Below, piece by piece: positions 60,561 through 64,000 of a stretch of 64,000 nucleotides of DNA. Origin of the DNA: Bugula neritina (lineage: Eukaryota > Bryozoa > Gymnolaemata > Cheilostomatida > Bugulidae); the NCBI GenBank assembly GCA_964035545.1, contig OZ037765.1:29252004-29316003 (forward strand), read 5' to 3'. The notes beneath the pieces were generated by a model that saw only the letters and a program-made list of their open reading frames with translations, did not search any database and was not told the origin of the DNA. Made by a program: the position numbers and the translations under genes. How positions within the stretch are numbered: the stretch's first letter is position 1; every line of letters starts with the position of its first letter.

Positions 60561-63500
60561 CACTGTAATGTGCTTCAAAACACTGTAGAGATAGTAAAGT
60601 AAAAATAATATAACATGCATACCACATTAAACAAATGCAGATGGCTTTCTTGTAGAGCTATTACCACAAATATTTAACCAATAAGTAATCAGTAAACATT
60701 TGTATATCATTAGTAGAACAATTTATTTTAAACTGAGTTTACAACCCATTGATAATATTAGGCTTCAGAAGCAAATAAGACTGTTTTGAGAATTTAATAA
60801 CTAGAGTGACACACTCGTACACAACAGGAGTAATTAGAATGCATGTCTCTGTTTGCCAGGTAGTTTAGCAAACCTCAAGCTTATAACTCAATCTATAGTA
60901 TCATCACTAGACACTATTTGAAACAAATAATCTCTAACACCAACCAGTTTCAACCATTTATTACAATTCAAGAAACAGCAAGCAGTATTGGTAAAGTTTG
61001 AAGTTTTGCTAAAATTGAACAGTCTTTGCAAAATAGCTAGAGAGCTTGAGATTTGGATTTCTTGTAAAAATGGTGAACATAGATTGGTGTTTTATTCAAA
61101 TTGGGCCAGGTGAAAAGGCTATAGACTGGGTTATAAACTTGAGATTTACTAGACCTACCTGGCACACATAAAATGCATCAAAATTAGTGTTGTCGAGTCT
61201 AGTTTTAATACTGATTTAACTGGAATTTTGACACCAAGGTACTCCTTCACTGAATGCCATGACCCTAAGCAACATATTGTATTTATCTTCACTTACAGTA
61301 CAACAATCAGCATCACTTTGAATATCAATATAAATATCCCACTAGTCGCTTATTCTTAGCTATAACTATCAAATATGAGACTGACTCAGTCAAAGTGACT
61401 AAAATTTCAAATATGAAACAAAGGTTAACTAACTTTTCAATAACTTGCAGCTTACTCGTACAAGTATAGCACCAGTATAAGTATAACTCATAGTATAAGC
61501 ATTACAACCTAGAATATAAAAATTAAAATTGTAATAATTAATATTGTTATTATTAGTATTGTTATTATGATTATTATCATTATGATTATTATCATTATGA
61601 TTATGATGATCATCTGACCATTATCACTTCAGTTCAAGTTCAATTTCATTATCAGGATGAGGATTAGCCTGACTTTTAGTTTTAGTTTGGCATTTAGTTT
61701 GCTAAGCCTAATGTATTAATTTCACTTCAACGTTTACTTTAGTTTCAGTCCTGTTTCAACGCAAACTCAAACTGAAACTGGGATAAAATCTGAATCTCAG
61801 AGTCAGTGTCACATTGACTGATTGAGATTGTGATTCAGATCGTACAGTTTCACTTTCATTTTGATTTTGAAATCAGAGATGAGGATAAGCCTGGTGAGTA
61901 TGACAGTCTCATTGTTTTAATAATGTCGTTCATGCTTGTTTTTGATTCCATACAATTACAACAAACTATACAATGATTATCATTGTGGTATCAATAATGC
62001 GTTTATGAAAATGAATGTATGACTTGTGAGTTTCGACAGAAGTAAATGTTTATTGCGATGCCGATCCTATTTTTTAAAAGTTATTATACGTCGTCGTTAA
62101 AATTAGCTTCGAACTCAGACGCGTAAATGCTTACAGTGTGAAAGATTTGCTAAACCACCCGCTTCAATTTACTTTCGTCACCATACTGCATCTCTATTGA
62201 GCAATTACTGTCACATGAGTTAATCACATGACTTGCAACAGACAGCTAGACGCACATTTTCAGTCAACACTAGAATGAAAACGTTTGTTTTTAGAGCCAA
62301 TTACTAATAACATATTTTAATGTTAAACATTGTTATTTAGGAACATTAATTTAATTATCATCATCAAGATAAATTTATATTTTTACAGTTTTGACAGTAA
62401 CACTGACAGTTACTGTTATTCACTTATCGTTGCTGTTACTGTTAGTGTTAGACTTAGTGTTAGTCAATCTGAATCTTCTAGAATGAGAATCTAATACTAC
62501 TACTACTAGTACTGCTACAGACTACTAGTACTAGTGCTAATAATACAAGACCTGTTAGTACAGTTTTAGTTGCAAAGCAGCTTTTGCTATGATTTAGTTG
62601 TTAGTAAGTTAGGGTTCACTAGTTATGCCTATGGGTGCTATAATAGTAACACTAATACTAATAAGATTAATTGTAATTCAAATTGAATAAAGTTAAATGC
62701 CTTACTTTTATTTTAATTTATGAAACAATTCAAGATTTATACTCTAAATAAAAGTTATCACTAGTATCTTTTTTCAAAATATTGTAATCAATTGTTATAC
62801 TACGTAGTATTTCATATTTATATTATCATTATAATATTTAATACTGACATAATTATTAATACAATTATATTTATATCATATAATATTAACATATGACTAT
62901 TTAATAGTTATTTGTCTTAATATGTAACATTAATTATTGATTCATCTGTACTAATTTAATTTAATGACATTTGATATGTAATAACAATAAAAATAGTTAT
63001 TTTACAAATTACTATATAAAATAGTATGATTTTCTTATTAATGTTAAATATAAACATAGACTTTGATTGCAAACATCTTAAACAACTGAATTAAAGAATG
63101 CTGTTATAAGATAAAAATGATACCTGTAATACCTACATAATCATGGAGTGCTAAATTGTTCAAAGTTTACTCATGATTTCATTCCATTTTATGCCCACGA
63201 TGACTTGATATCTAACCATTGTTTTTTTCATATAAAACATTCCATATGCATTCATTTTGCCCTCATACATATAGATTATTCATAATTACATAATTGCAGA
63301 TTGTGTAAAAGTTTGTCATTACTGAATATATGGCCATACCAGTATTAACTGCTAGTGCAGGATCTACGTAGATTTTTACTTAGATTGGTTGAATAGTTTT
63401 TAGTCTATTTTGTTTTGCTAAAAACTCTCACTCAAACTAGTAAGTAAAGTGAAATTTTCTGACCTAAGAAAAGCATACACAAAGACTACACTGCAGAAAA

Positions 63501-64000
63501 GACAAAGCAAAAGTGCATGAACAAGAGAATGTAGGGCATAAACTAGTATTATATACGGGAAAATGTCACCCTCTTACATGTGTGAGGATTTACCATAGTA
63601 GATCCAACATGCTTTCTATATTTTGCTTGATCAATTTTACAAACTTGTTCATTAATAAACATGCGCCTTCAATTTGTTTTTGAATGAAAACTTAATATGA
63701 TAATGCACTCAAATTTCACAAAATATTATATTATGCGGTAATGAGCTTTATTAAATAATAGCTGGATCATGTTTGGTACATACATTAATGTATGCACAAA
63801 ATTAATATACCATAATATGATGCCACCTAAATATTTGTGTTTGTGCACTGCATCTAAGTTATTAGTTTTGTTTAAAAAATAACATAGAAAAAAATAATTT
63901 GTACAGTATCCGCAGAAAAACTTTTCTATAGCTAGAATTTGTTTTTTTAAAGCTTTAGATAATATAAAATTAAAAGCAATCGATCAAAATTAATTAGCAA
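60561..64000. other. Rab 5' flank and gene-free right edge
   Basis: No supported exon on either strand. The Rab promoter and a 5' UTR exon are expected within the first kilobase. It contains an ATT/ATG-type low-complexity block (about 61484-61612) and a degenerate region to about 62650. The rest to 64000 is plain AT-rich DNA. Confidence 0.55.
61484..61612. repeat. Low-complexity agtataa / attattatgatt block
   Basis: Tandem-like AGTATAA units followed by ATTATGATTATTATC repeats. It is similar in style to the region around TBC1D23 exon 1. Confidence 0.8.

Noticed and set aside
62040-62300. Slightly GC-richer stretch near the right edge as a possible exon
   Set aside because: No open frame with splice sites and no recognisable protein motif on either strand.

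Overview
The window is genomic DNA of an animal: AT-rich, with many short GT-AG exons, ciliary and Golgi genes, tRNA-derived SINE-like repeats and many tandem arrays. The proteins fit a ciliated invertebrate, but the phylum cannot be fixed from this sequence. I rebuilt five complete genes and one partial gene exon by exon. All exon phases join without a stop codon.

Layout. 869-2701 (+): five intact exons of a DUF885-family gene, a truncated inverted copy of exons 5-9 of the next gene. 4214-14407 (-): a complete 14-exon DUF885 gene (614 aa) with a signal peptide, an HExxPGHH metal-site motif and a hydrophobic C-terminus. 15758-19639 (-): CIMIP2C/FAM166C-like ciliary microtubule inner protein (5 exons, 209 aa). 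20718-33691 (-): FAM135 lipase-like protein (20 exons, 986 aa). 36891-47525 (+): TBC1D23 (16 exons, 691 aa), divergent from FAM135. 49904-55514 (+): a 158-aa stand-alone paralog of only the TBC1D23 C-terminal domain, with intron phases matching the last three introns of TBC1D23. 57478-60560 (-): Rab20-like small GTPase (5 exons, 224 aa). 60561-64000: no gene seen.

How the genes relate. There is no operon. TBC1D23, its C-terminal-only paralog and the Rab are membrane-trafficking genes lying next to each other, but a functional link between them is inference. The most unusual items are the stand-alone TBC1D23 C-terminal paralog, the inverted partial duplication of the DUF885 gene, a 30-bp minisatellite that copies a splice acceptor of the Rab gene, and a low-complexity region rich in inverted repeats on both sides of TBC1D23 exon 1. 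Several tandem arrays also lie directly beside splice sites.
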